This document shows, piece by piece, positions 53,201 through 63,977 of a DNA stretch of 64,000 nucleotides. Where the stretch lies: positions 496,001 through 560,000 of the forward strand of contig CAVTYH010000001.1 of assembly GCA_963738835.1 (NCBI GenBank), read 5' to 3'. The stretch comes from CAVTYH01 sp963738835. Lineage in GTDB: Bacteria; Planctomycetota; Planctomycetia; Pirellulales; JADZDJ01. The translations under genes and the position numbers were made by a program. Each line of letters begins with the position of its first letter. Position 1 is the first letter of the stretch. The notes beneath the pieces are model-generated. The model was not told where the DNA came from, made no database searches, and saw nothing but the letters and a program-made list of their open reading frames with translations.

Positions 53201-55536
53201 TTGGATTTGGGCACTGGGGCTGTTACTTCGACCGTAAGTTCCGGCACAGATCGAACGATCACTGTTAACGGCGGCACGTTGACGGTAGGCGGCATGATTA
53301 CTGACACGCTGGGCACCAATGGCCTGAAGAAAGCGGCGCAGGAACATTGACGCTCAATGGAGCCAACGTGTTCAGCGGACCAGTGGCGATTAACGCCGGA
53401 ACGCTGAAGATCGGTAGCTACGCTGCCCTGGGAACCACGAGCGGCATTACTGTTACGGCTGGCGCGACGCTGGATGTCGGCGGGATTACGGCACTAAACG
53501 CCGGCGGCGGCATTACCGCAGCGGTGACCATTTCCGGCGCCGGCGTCAATGGTTTGGGCGCTCTTACCAATTCGGGCACTGTCGGTCAGCAAAACGCGTT
53601 TCAAAACGTGACCCTGGCAACCGATGCCACCGTGGGAGCTGACAGCCACGGCACCGGCGGTCCACCCAACTTCAGTAGCCGGTTCGACATCCGCGGCGGC
53701 TCCGCCCTGCTTAATCTCAACGGACATTCGCTGACCAAGGCCGGCACGAACGAAGTGCGCATTGCTGGAGGAATGGTCAATGCTGGAAGCATCATCGTCA
53801 ACCAAGGAATCTTCACGCTCGAGGGATCTACATCGACCGACGTGGGCACCAACATCACCGTGAATTCCAACACGATTCTCCAGTTTTCCGCCGCTTCGGG
53901 CACGATTGCCGGACCCATTGTGCTCAACGGAACTGGCGTCACTGTGAACGATGCGACCGCCGCTGCCGGAACGTCGACGGTTGTCGCCAATATTACTTTG
54001 CAAGGCAATGCAACCTTTAATGGCCCGGCTACGAGCAACTTGATTCTCTCCGGCATGCTGACTGAAAGCGGCGGAGCACGGTCGATCACCAAGACGGGCA
54101 CCAGCACTCTCACGCTAGGAAATACCAGTACTCTAACTCCAAACAGTTACAGTGGCGGAACGAACATGAACGGCGGTGTAGTGAACTTCGCTGCGTTGAG
54201 TTCCTTGGGCACCGGACCACTATTGTTTAACGGCGGCACGCTGCAATATGGCAGCGGTGTGACGGACGACGTTTCAATACTTCCGATCAGCCTGAACGTA
54301 AGTGGCGGTACGATCGATAGCAATTTCAACACAATTTCCCTGGCGCACAATATCATCGGTGCCGGCGGATTGACATTGAAGGGCAACGGCATCATTACGC
54401 TTTCAGGAACGAATACTTATGCAGGACCGACCACCATCCAAAACGGAACGGTCGTGCTGGGATCCGGTGGCGCGATTCCTGCCAACACGGCCCTCTTAAT
54501 GGGCAGTACAGCAAACGAAAGTCCGACGCTGGATTTGTCGGGCCGCAGCATCACGGTTTCTGCATTGTCGAGGGTCGGTACCGGGGCTCCGATGATCGGC
54601 AGCAGCAGTACGACTACTCCTTCAACGTTGACTTTCGCAGGTAACTCGGCAACTCCTAGCACGTTCGGTGGAACGATCCAAGACACGGGACCGACAGGCG
54701 GAACTCAACAGACTGCGCTGACGGTCAACAGCGGCTCGCTGACGCTGAACGGATTCAACAATTACACTGGCACAACGCGGGTCAATGGTGGAACGCTCAC
54801 TTTGGACGCCGGCGGATCGCTTGCCAGCACATCGCCCTTGACGCTAGGCGGAGGCACGTTCGCAACTACAGGAGTCGGTCTATTCCAACAACTGGGCACG
54901 CTCAACATGACGGCCAGCTCCACGATTGACTTTGGCACAGGTGCCGCAGGCGGCATCTTACACTTTACTACTGCAGCACCGACGTGGACCGGCACGCTGA
55001 CGATCGGCCACTGGACCGGCAGCTCGCCAAATCCGCTCCTGGGCGGGGGGGTCGATCAGTTGTATGTCGATAGCAATAGCTTGACCGTCGCTCAAAAGAA
55101 CGCCATCAAGTTCGATGGTTTCCCGGCGGGTGCGCAAGTATTGGGCACTAACGAAATCGTGCCCTCGCAACTCGGCTACCTTCCTGGCGATTTCAACAAA
55201 AGCGGTGCGCTTGATACGGGCGACCTTACGACGATGCTCTCGGCGCTCACCGATCTGAATGTATTTGCCACTGCAAATGGATACACGCCGGGCGATTTGC
55301 TAGTGATCGGAGATTTGGATGGATCTGGCGCCCTGAACAACAAGGACATCCAGAGCGAGCTGGACTTGTTAGCCAGCGCCGGTTTGGGCAGTGTGACATC
55401 GGTTCCAGAACCGGGTAGTATTGTGCTTTCCGCGATGTGTGGTATCGCGCTGCTGGCCATTCGTCGTGCGAAGCTCTCCCCACTTCCATTTAGCCATATC
55501 CCCCGTGATGTGGCTTTGCCGCCGCATATCAAATAA
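50270..55536 (+). CDS. Giant autotransporter-type beta-strand repeat exoprotein with dockerin and PEP-CTERM, one frameshift
   Basis: ATG 50270 has a GGAGG site and a signal peptide (QLAVAVLLFSFSRAASAAPA). The product, about 1755 residues after joining at 53330-53345, is built from repeats of the GTLTLTGTN-YSGGTTINAGTL type (for example TNTYSGETNINAGAISITGA), the PATR/autotransporter-associated strand family. Near the C-terminus a type I dockerin-like pair (GDFNKSGALDTGDLTTML and GDLDGSGALNNKDIQSEL) is followed by VPEPGSIVLSAMCGIALLAI and a short basic tail, a PEP-CTERM anchor. It is likely surface-exposed. It lies between a decayed and an intact tRNA-Ala. Confidence 0.85.
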
Positions 55537-55592
55537 GCTCGCTGGTTCCAAGCAGCAGCCGCAAAAAAACTCATTGCAACATTGCGATGCGT

Positions 55593-55632
55593 TAAAAAGA
55601 AAAAACCCGCTGTCCATTGTGGACAACGGGTT
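55593..55632 (-). terminator. Terminator of tRNA-Ala
   Basis: On the minus strand AACCCGTTGTCC and GGACAGCGGGTT form the stem (one G-T pair), followed by TTTTTTCTTTTT. It lies 9 bases past the tRNA 3' end. Confidence 0.8.
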
Positions 55633-55640
55633 GAATGTAG

Positions 55641-55713
<73 letters not shown>

Positions 55714-55991
55714 GAACGTTGGCAACGGCGCAGCTATCAGCAGCACCGCTGGTGCATTCTAAAACGACCCCGTTTGCCTGTCCAGCCAAAGGGCGTCTGC
55801 GACTGCGCTAGCAAGGCATCGCAGACTGCCTATTTCTAACATCGAAATCATCCACTGGAAGTGATTTTATGGAAACGTTCGTGAAAGAACACATCGTTTA
55901 AACCAGAACAATGTTGGCAACCGATAAAAGCCCATGCGCAGATTCTATCGGCGCAGGCTAACAACCCTGTCTAAAACCGTCTTGGGCTCTG

Positions 55992-56336
55992 ATGCACGCT
56001 GCTTTGATTTCCCTGGTGCTGATGTCCGGTGCGTGTGGTGATGTACCGTCGACCGAAAGCATTACTGTTTCCGTGCCAGCTCCGGCGCCTGAGCTGCGGT
56101 TGCCACAATTCGGCGGTTCCACCGCAATATTGCGGTTGTCCGCATTATTTGCGACCTGAATTTGCGCGATGCCAGCTTGGCAGACCGATTACCATCCGGC
56201 CTGCTATTTCTATCCGAATCATCGGATGCTGTTTGATCCTGCCGATTACGCTCAGCCGTATCCGTATCGCGAGCGATTCAATTATCCGTGGAACGATCCG
56301 CGTCGTCCGTGCGCCACGCCGGCGTGTGGCGAGTAG
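55992..56336 (+). CDS. Small secreted (lipo)protein, two compensating frameshifts
   Basis: ATG 55992 opens a signal-type start (MHAALISLVLMSGACGDVPS) with a lipobox-like SGAC. The start frame is lost near 56115-56125, runs through PPQYCGCPHYLRPEFARCQ in a second frame, and regains the first frame near 56175: WQTDYHPACYFYPNHRMLFD, then PADYAQPYPYRERFNYPWND to the stop at 56334-56336. The pattern of conserved aromatic and Cys residues looks like a genuine small exported protein. Function unknown. Confidence 0.5.
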
Positions 56337-57046
56337 CACGGGTCACTTCTATTGCGGCCGCAGCGTAACATCTCGCGCATTTTTTCCGGCGAATTGCTAG
56401 TTGGTAGTTGCTATTCACGCGTCGACAAAAACTTCTCAGCGCGCTTGCTTGACAAATTTCTATCGCGTCGCACAATAGGCTCTCGCGTGGTCTGACGTGT
56501 ATGGATTCATCACGATCAAGTCACCGGTAAATTCGATCTTTGACGTCTCGTGGCTTAGTCGAACGCTGTTGTCTGCCAGATGTCAGGCAACGGTGGTTCA
56601 TGTTCGCTGAGAATTTCCAGGCGGGCGTTGCCGGCTGGTTTGGTCTGCGCTTTTGCAATAGGTGTCATTGGAGGCTGGTGGAGCTTGAAATATGCGCCAA
56701 GAGGCAGCGATCGTCGCTGCGCAGCCCGATCATGGCTCTTGATCAACAAGGCTTTGCAAAGGCACGTGTGGATATCTGTTCGTCGGACCAGCGATTTGTC
56801 GAAAAATCACCTTCCGAATTGAATTGGGGGGCGGCGAGCAGATGGATCGACTGTCGACGACCTCGGTCGGGGCCTGGATGTCCCCCCCACTTCTAAGATA
56901 GATTCGAGAGCGCGCGAAAAAATCGTGGAAGGCGTCCCGGCGCGCCGGGATTCACATCGATTCGCTAACCGGCTCACAGTCGGGAAAGAATTCCCTTTCT
57001 GCGTCAGAGAAATGAACGTGCGCAGAATTCTGATTTTCCTCTCCGC
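56337..57046. other. Weakly coding region upstream of folK
   Basis: A possible 80-codon frame at 56580-56822 has one hydrophobic stretch (ALPAGLVCAFAIGVIGGWW) but no clear ribosome-binding site, and nothing supports it further. The rest (56823-57046) has no convincing frame. No tRNA or terminator was seen. Confidence 0.4.
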
Positions 57047-58057
57047 ATGTCGCACGCACTCATTGGCTTGGGCTCGAACGTCGGCGGTCGGCGGCAAACG
57101 CTAGATCGGGCTGTGCAGATGCTCGCCAACAGCGCCGGCGTGGAATCGGTGCGGTCCAGTACGTGGCATGAAACCCAGCCGATTGGCGGACCTGCGGATC
57201 AGACTGAGTACTTGAACGGTGCGGTACTCGTCCTAACTTTGCTTTCGCCACAGCAATTGTTGGCGCGGTTGCTCGAAATCGAATCCGCCTTGGGCCGCCA
57301 GCGCCAAGAACGTTGGGCTCCACGAACACTCGATCTCGATCTGCTCCTATATGACAACGTGGTGCTTAGGTTGTCGAGCTTGCAATTGCCGCATCCGCGG
57401 ATGACGTTCCGCCGCTTCGTCTTGGAACCTGCTGCCGAGATCGCCGGTTCGATGGTGCATCCCACGATCGGCTGGACGGTTTCACAGTTGTATGAGCATC
57501 TGCGATCTGCCGTGCCGTACGTCGCCATCAGCGGCTCGGAATCTCGCGCCACGCACGATTTGGCGGCGGCTGTGGCAAAGAAGATCGGCTGGCGACTGAT
57601 TGAATTTCCCTCCGCAAGCGTTGAGTTGTTCATCGGCGATTCGCCTAGTCTCACGTCACGCAGGACGATAGAATTCCTCCGCGAGGAAGCGGGTTTGATT
57701 AGTCGCGATCGTTGGCAACTTGACAGCGAAGGAGCGATAAGTTCGTTTTGGATCGAAGACTTGTTAGCAATCGGCGATGTACTGTGGCCGGGTGCCCTAG
57801 ATGCTGATTGGCGGCAAATATCATCCAGTGTCGTGCCGCCGAAATTGCTGGTGTTGTATGAATCTGCCGATTTCGGAACGAACGACGTTGCCAACGGACA
57901 ACGACAGAGAGAGGCGCAGATGTTTCGTCAACGGTTGATCGCTGCCCGTGACATGCGAACACAGCGGCGTGGTATCGGGCCATTGCTGCGATTGATGACC
58001 GACGACCCGGCAACTGCCGAGGCCGAACTTGTGGGCGCGATTCAGGCCATGAGTTGA
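57047..58057 (+). CDS. folK: FolK (HPPK) with a degenerate kinase-like C-terminal domain
   Basis: Residues 1-160 are a 2-amino-4-hydroxy-6-hydroxymethyldihydropteridine pyrophosphokinase: ALIGLGSNVGGRRQTLDRAV and ERWAPRTLDLDLLLYDNVVL are the diagnostic motifs. It pyrophosphorylates a pterin in folate synthesis. Residues 160-336 form a second domain that begins YVAISGSESRATHDLAAAVA, where a nucleoside-kinase P-loop would be expected but is absent, and ends near residue 336. The extra domain resembles a decayed deoxynucleoside kinase (inference). Upstream of panC by one base. Confidence 0.85.
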   Translation: MSHALIGLGSNVGGRRQTLDRAVQMLANSAGVESVRSSTWHETQPIGGPADQTEYLNGAVLVLTLLSPQQLLARLLEIESALGRQRQERWAPRTLDLDLLLYDNVVLRLSSLQLPHPRMTFRRFVLEPAAEIAGSMVHPTIGWTVSQLYEHLRSAVPYVAISGSESRATHDLAAAVAKKIGWRLIEFPSASVELFIGDSPSLTSRRTIEFLREEAGLISRDRWQLDSEGAISSFWIEDLLAIGDVLWPGALDADWRQISSSVVPPKLLVLYESADFGTNDVANGQRQREAQMFRQRLIAARDMRTQRRGIGPLLRLMTDDPATAEAELVGAIQAMS

Positions 58058-58058
58058 G

Positions 58059-59000
58059 TTGGCGAAGGATTTTGCGAGCAACCGTTTTTTCAAAATCGAA
58101 ATCGTGAACTCACCATCGACTAATTTGCGTTCGCCACTTGTTGTTACGACGGTGGCCGAAACGTTCGAATTGGTTCGCGCGCAGCAGCTGGAAGGTCGCC
58201 GTGTCGGCTTGGTACCGACGATGGGCGCGCTGCACGCTGGCCATTTGAGTTTGGTCAGGCGCAGCAAGGAGGAATGCGATTTTGCGGTCGTTTCGATTTT
58301 CGTTAATCCCAAGCAATTTGGCCCGCAAGAAGATTTTTTGAAGTATCCGCGGAATTTGGATGCCGACCTGGAAAAGTTAGCTGCGCTTGACGTCGATTTG
58401 GTGTTCGCGCCGACCTTGGAGCAAATGTATCCTCCCGGCTTTAACACTCATGTGGAAGTGATTGGGCTGACCGATATTTGGGAAGGAGCCGTTCGGCCCT
58501 CGCATTTTCGAGGGGTAACGACGGTGGTGCTGAAACTCTTTCAGATCGCGCCAGCCGATCGGGCATATTTCGGTCAGAAAGATTATCAGCAATCCCTTGT
58601 GGTCCGACGAATGGCGACCGATTTGAATTTGCCAACCGACGTTGTCGTATGCCCGACAGTACGCGAGCCGGATGGATTGCGCATTAGTTCACGCAATCAA
58701 TATCTCAGCACCGACGATCGTCGGCGAGCTGTGGTGTTGTCGAAAAGCTTGCGAATTGCCCGCGAAAGGTACGCCGCCGGCGAACGCGACGCCTCAAAAA
58801 TCCACGAGGCGATGAAAAGCACGATCGCCGCGGAGCCAGGGGTGCAGGTCGATTACGCGGCCATCGTCGATCCAGACACGTTGGACGAATTATCACACAT
58901 TGAAACTTCCGCCGTCGCATTGGTCGCTGCACGCGTTGGTGCCACGCGGCTGATCGACAACGAAATCCTTAGAGCAGAAACGATGAGCGATAAACGATGA
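58059..59000 (+). CDS. panC: Pantothenate synthetase
   Basis: The frame starts at a TTG (58059) one base after folK; a GTG at 58104 is an alternative. LVPTMGALHAGHLSLVRRSK is the nucleotide/HIGH motif and FVNPKQFGPQEDFLKYPRNL and GLRISSRNQYLSTDDR are PanC signatures. About 313 residues, normal length plus a short N-terminal lead. It joins pantoate and beta-alanine with ATP to form pantothenate for CoA. The tight spacing to folK indicates one operon. Confidence 0.92.
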   Translation: MAKDFASNRFFKIEIVNSPSTNLRSPLVVTTVAETFELVRAQQLEGRRVGLVPTMGALHAGHLSLVRRSKEECDFAVVSIFVNPKQFGPQEDFLKYPRNLDADLEKLAALDVDLVFAPTLEQMYPPGFNTHVEVIGLTDIWEGAVRPSHFRGVTTVVLKLFQIAPADRAYFGQKDYQQSLVVRRMATDLNLPTDVVVCPTVREPDGLRISSRNQYLSTDDRRRAVVLSKSLRIARERYAAGERDASKIHEAMKSTIAAEPGVQVDYAAIVDPDTLDELSHIETSAVALVAARVGATRLIDNEILRAETMSDKR

Positions 59001-59050
59001 ATTGTGACAGCGGTCGATAATTGTCATCGTTCGTTGCTTGTCGTTTACCT

Positions 59051-60415
59051 ATGCGAACCACACTCTTTTACATCCCGCGCGAAATGGCCGGCATACAGGT
59101 CATGGGATTTGGCCTGTTGCTGGCTGTGTGGGCATTGATTTGCGCGATTCGCATCGGCTGGATTGTGTATCGCCGCGGCTGGAGCGACGAGGTTTGGAAC
59201 GAACTGCCGATGATGTTGGTGCTGGCTGGCATTCTCGCCTTTGTTTTGCCGGCCTTAGCAGAGCCGGATGGCTTGCCGATTCGTGGCTATGGCGTCATGG
59301 TGTTTCTGGGCGTGATGAGCGGCGTGGCGCTGTCCGTCTATCGGGCCCAGCGCGAAGGCTACAATCCAGAGCTGATTTATTCGCTGGCCTTGTGGATGTG
59401 CGTAGCTGCAATTCTGGGCGCTCGATTGTTCTATGTGATCGAGTATTGGCAAACGCATTTTCATAAGCCAACGCTCGGCGCAACTTTGGCGGCAATTGTG
59501 AATTACACGAAAGGCGGGCTGGTCGTTTACGGAGCATTTGTCGGGGGCGCTGTGGCGGCCGTGGTGTTCTTTGTGCGTCACAAGCTGCCGGTGCTGAAGT
59601 TTTCCGACATCATCGCCCCCAGCTTGTTGATCGGACTCGCGCTCGGACGCATCGGCTGTTTTTTGAACGGTTGCTGCTACGGCGGGCAGTGTAACTTGCC
59701 TTGGGCGGTTAGTTTTCCTCCTGGTTCGCCGCCGTACTTAGATCAAGCCACGAGCGGGCAGATTTCACCCTATGGAATTCATTTTGAACCAGGCGGAGCA
59801 TCGGCGGCAGCGGTCAAGTCGGTCGAAGCAAACTCGCTAGCAGCGCAGGCGGGAGTGAAGCCTGGCGATCAGCTGTTTTCGATCGTCGTCACCGTGCCCG
59901 GCGTCAAAGAGCCGCTGGAATTCGTGGCGGAAGATTCGTCGAAATCAACAGCTCGCATCCTCACCGTTGGAACGGCCGAGAGCGCGCTGGCCAGCGCTTA
60001 CAAAGACGGGACGCAGTTTACGCTGCACGTGCGCGATGCTGCTGGGCAGCAAATCACGCGAAGTTGGAAGGTCGACTTGGCCACGCTCTCGCCTGCCCGC
60101 AGTCTGCCAGTGCATCCGACGCAGCTTTACAGTGCAATTGATGCGCTGCTAATCGCGCTGGTTTTGCTGGCGTGGTATCCGTTCCGCCATCACGATGGCG
60201 AGCTGGTGGCGCTTATGCTGACGATTTATCCCATCATGCGGTTCATGGAAGAATCGATCCGCACCGACGAGTCGCCGGTGTTCGGCACCGGCATGACCAT
60301 CTCGCAAAACGTCAGCATTTTAATGCTGGCCGCTGCCGTGGCGCTGTGGGTTTTTGTGCTCCGCGGTCCGCGGCTGAAGTATTCTTTTCCGGCCGCGCTG
60401 GCTACTTCGCATTGA
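59051..60415 (+). CDS. lgt: Prolipoprotein diacylglyceryl transferase with PDZ-like insertion
   Basis: Start ATG 59051 (a TTG start thirty bases upstream is possible). About 454 residues. Seven or so membrane helices; LGRIGCFLNGCCYGGQCNLP (around 199-218) is the Lgt signature and HPTQLYSAID (355-364) its second motif. Between them, residues about 241-348 form a soluble insert containing AAVKSVEANSLAAQAGVKPG and DQLFSIV, which looks like a PDZ domain. Lgt transfers diacylglycerol to the lipobox Cys of prolipoproteins. The 3' end overlaps the 3' end of the M56 gene by 14 bases. Confidence 0.92.
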   Translation: MRTTLFYIPREMAGIQVMGFGLLLAVWALICAIRIGWIVYRRGWSDEVWNELPMMLVLAGILAFVLPALAEPDGLPIRGYGVMVFLGVMSGVALSVYRAQREGYNPELIYSLALWMCVAAILGARLFYVIEYWQTHFHKPTLGATLAAIVNYTKGGLVVYGAFVGGAVAAVVFFVRHKLPVLKFSDIIAPSLLIGLALGRIGCFLNGCCYGGQCNLPWAVSFPPGSPPYLDQATSGQISPYGIHFEPGGASAAAVKSVEANSLAAQAGVKPGDQLFSIVVTVPGVKEPLEFVAEDSSKSTARILTVGTAESALASAYKDGTQFTLHVRDAAGQQITRSWKVDLATLSPARSLPVHPTQLYSAIDALLIALVLLAWYPFRHHDGELVALMLTIYPIMRFMEESIRTDESPVFGTGMTISQNVSILMLAAAVALWVFVLRGPRLKYSFPAALATSH

Positions 60416-63400
60416 GCCCATCGGCAATTCGCTGGGCGGCTTCCTTCGTCAGATTGCCGGTAATCGCCACGCCGCCGGACATTTCGCTGCGGATGGCCGG
60501 GGCCATGACGACGCGGCCATCGAGCACAATCGCCAGTGGCTTGCCGAGATTCGCTTTCGATAATGCTGCCATTTTCTTCGCGCCCTCCACTGTCAGAGCT
60601 ACGCTGATCACGGGCTGACCTGAATTGTCGGTGGTGACGCTCGCCCCTTGGATGTCACCGTTCGTGATTTCCGCCTCCCGATGCAAGTAAACTTTCTTTG
60701 ACTCGCCCATCACGGCGCTCTCGATCAATCCTTCACCGGGCTCGGTCTCAGCGCGGTGTAATTCTAGCCTGACTCGCGGCTGACGGGTCGGCAGCGTGAT
60801 CTTGCTGATTCCGGCTTCCTTCAAGACATCCATCACATGCACAACGTCCTGGTACGGGATGTCACGCTCTGCCGAGATCGATACCGTTTGCTCTTTCGGA
60901 GAATTCAGCTTGGCAATCTGCTCGTGAAGTTCGGCATCGGTAACTCGGGTTTCGTTCCAATACATCGCAACTTGCCCGTCTGCTTCTCGCTTCAGAAGAA
61001 TGCTGCCCGAATCGTGTGCCGACGGTTTTGCGGAATCTGGTCGCGGTAGGTTGGAAATGCCTGTGTTGTCGCTGCCGGCGATGGTGAACATGGCGTGCAA
61101 AGCTTTCTGATCCATTCCGGAAGAAAAAAGCGCCTCCACATGGCCATCCGCAAAGGCGGCGGCGCAAAGTCCTTCGGGAATTAAGTGTCCGCCGAGTTTA
61201 GGCAACGGTTTAGCCGGATCGGGGTCGATCTCAATATCCTCTGGCTTCGTCCACGGAATATCGCGTTTGGCCTCGACGAGCAAAATAGTGTTGGCGGTGC
61301 CATCGGTGATGTCTTTAAGCGACGTTCCGATCATGATTCGTCGATTTCCAGGCGTCGAATCAATTTCGCCGATCGTGCCTTTTCCTGTCGGCATAAAGTA
61401 CGACGCGTTGGTGCTACCGGCGTCCTCATGGGGATCGCGGAATACGGCCGGCATTTTTTCGATCAGCTTGCGATTGTGCTCGCTGTCCCAAGGCTCGCCC
61501 TGATGAAATTGTTCAAACAGTTCTTTCTCGCCCAGAAACGGCAGGATTGAAACCCGCCAACTTAGCTGCTTAGTGCCTTCCTTGTTCTGTCGGGCGGATG
61601 CGGGAAGGCAATGATATGCGTCCTCATACTGGTACATCGCCAACGCCAGTTGCTTCAAATTGTTCATCGTCTGCGCCCGCATCGCCGCTTCGCGGCTGGC
61701 GGCCAAAGCGGGCATCAGCACGGCGCCAATCATCGGCGGGGCAATGTCGATGCTGGTGTGCGCCGTCACGGTGGCGGCATCGGCCGTAATCTGCGTATCT
61801 GCCAAGGCTTTGCTGATTGTGGCCATGAACTCGTTGACCGCCTGCAAATCTTCTGGCTTCACGGCCGGGCCAATGTTCTCGCGCAGGCGTCTTTCTTGGC
61901 CGTCACAATGTTGCTCGCCAAAGTCCGAGCCGCTTCCAGCGTTTTCGCCACGGCTTCAGCACCTTCCGGCGAGTTGCACTCCACCGTGAGCGTAAACCCG
62001 GCCGAGTTTTTGCCAGAGCTGCTGCTCGAGTTTTTGCCCGAACTGCTGCTCGTTGCCGCCACATTTCCTGCCAGCGTCGAAACCTTCGTCTGTTCGATTA
62101 GCGGTAGAAACATGGCCAGCACCGGGTTCGCTTCGAAATTTCGCTTCACATCTAAAGCGCCCAAATCCCGCAGCAGTGATGTTTCCACCCGCACGGCAAA
62201 CGGCGAGGTGGCCAGGGCCGGGAACATCTCCGGCGACATCAACCGTTCGCCGCCGCGCACAATTTTTTGCAATTCTTCTTCGGTGGTGATAATCAGCGTG
62301 CGATCATCGGGTATGTAGAAGTTCGAAGACCACACGCCGTCGCCCCAAGCTCGCCGCTCGCCGTCCGAGAGGGCTGCCATGTTGACCGCGTAATACTCTT
62401 TGTCTCCAATCCGCGTTGTTTCCAGATTCGCGAGATTCTGGGTGAGGACGCCTTTCCAATCAAATGGTTTGGTATAGCGCAGAATCAATCGATCCACTTT
62501 GCGGCCGGTTCCGGTTTTGATGATCAACACGTCGGTAAGATCGGCCGATTTCACGCCGAGTTTGTTCTGTCGGTCGATTTCTTCAAGCATCGGTGCAATT
62601 GCCTTTAGTGGAGGGGCTTTGAGCAGCTCGCTGGGGCTGACGGCGATTATTAACTTGGCATCGGCCGGAATATATTCCAACGCGTGCAGCGAAGCGGGCA
62701 GTGTCTGGCCAACGGTCAAAGTCGCCGTACCGTCCTCACCGGTTATCGTGATGGTGCCTTCGCCCTTCACGTGCAATTTGATTCCGCCGTTCTTTTGCGC
62801 TGACGAAGTCTGTGTGCTTTGCGCTGGAGCGGAGCCCCATCGCTGGGCGCGCAAATTCCCGCCACTGCCAGAGCAATCGCTGCCATGACGGCCGTCAACA
62901 TCCAACGCGTTTTTGTGCTTAATGACTTTTCCATCGGAGTTCCCTTTCGTTTGAGCCAGGCCACACGTTTAATCAGTGAACTGGTGCCCGGCAAAAACGC
63001 GCGGGCGGCCCAGGGCATGGGTCGTTCATCGGCTCGCAACGCCATTTGCGCGAGCGTCGCGAGGTAGATTTGCCGATCGCCAGACAGAATTGCTGCCTGG
63101 CTGTCGGCGGCCAACTCTTGCTGGATGCGGAGCTGGCGATTCAGCCACAGCACGAGCGGCTGATAGAAATGAATTGCGGTGGCGAATCGCGCAGATCAAG
63201 GCGGTTGCATAATCTCGCCGGACGATGTGCGCATAACTCGTGAGCCAGCACGGCGCGGCGCTCGGTTTCCGTCCAAGATCGCCAATCGCACGGCAGAAGC
63301 AATAGTGGCCTGCGCCAACCAATTGTCACCGCTGAGCGCAGCAGCGGCGATTCGCACAGATGAATCGCGGGTTGAAGGCTGGTGCGAGACTGCCGCACGG

Positions 63401-63977
63401 CAACATCTTGCATGCCCAGTGCGTGCGCCATTTCTCGCGCGGTTGCCATCAGACCATCATCAACGATCGGCTGTGAACGAGCACGCAGCCGACGCACAGC
63501 CCAAATGCCAATTGCTAGCCGAATCAGGCACATGCCGACTCCCATCAGAAGCAGTATTGGCAACCATGCCTGCCAAACAGAAAACGCATTTATCTCTGCC
63601 GGCGTCTGGGTGCTTGCCAACTGAAGGAAATCCATTGCCGTTGACCACCAAACCGACAGCATCGTGGCTGATGCGTCCTTAGCGGTAGTGTCAGGGATCG
63701 AAGCAACGACTTGGGAATCCGCTGGACTTGCCGCTGCGATTTCGACTGGCTTGGGTTGCACGCTGGCCGTGGGATGCAAACTTCTAAACGACCACCGTGG
63801 CCACGGGCTGACCGCACCAATCGCCAAAATCAGCGTCAGCCCCAATACGATTGCCGTACAGGTTGCACCTGTCCGTGGTCCGCGTCTCCGAAGCATGAGG
63901 AACAACACGCACCCGAGGGCTGAAAACACGGTAACTTGCACGCTCATCCACAGAATTGTTGATGTTAGTGCGTTCAT
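60402..63977 (-). CDS. M56 peptidase-DUF1559-ExbD-SecD multi-domain membrane protein, four frameshifts
   Basis: Start MNALTSTILWMSVQVTVFSA at 63977 with an AGGAGC ribosome-binding site. Joining frames at about 63233, 63188, 62850 and 61885 gives about 1190 residues: an M56/BlaR1-type metalloprotease with several membrane helices and the restored HELAHIVRRDY (HExxH), ending in a TM near RWMLTAVMAAIALAVAGI; a beta-rich domain (62800-61900); a DUF1559 domain with AAFADGHVEALF; an ExbD/TolR-like segment (SILLKREADGQVAMYWNETR) and a SecDF-type head (SGQPVISVALTVEGAKKMAA). BlaR1-like sensors often work with a BlaI repressor, which would lie upstream outside the window. Confidence 0.75.
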
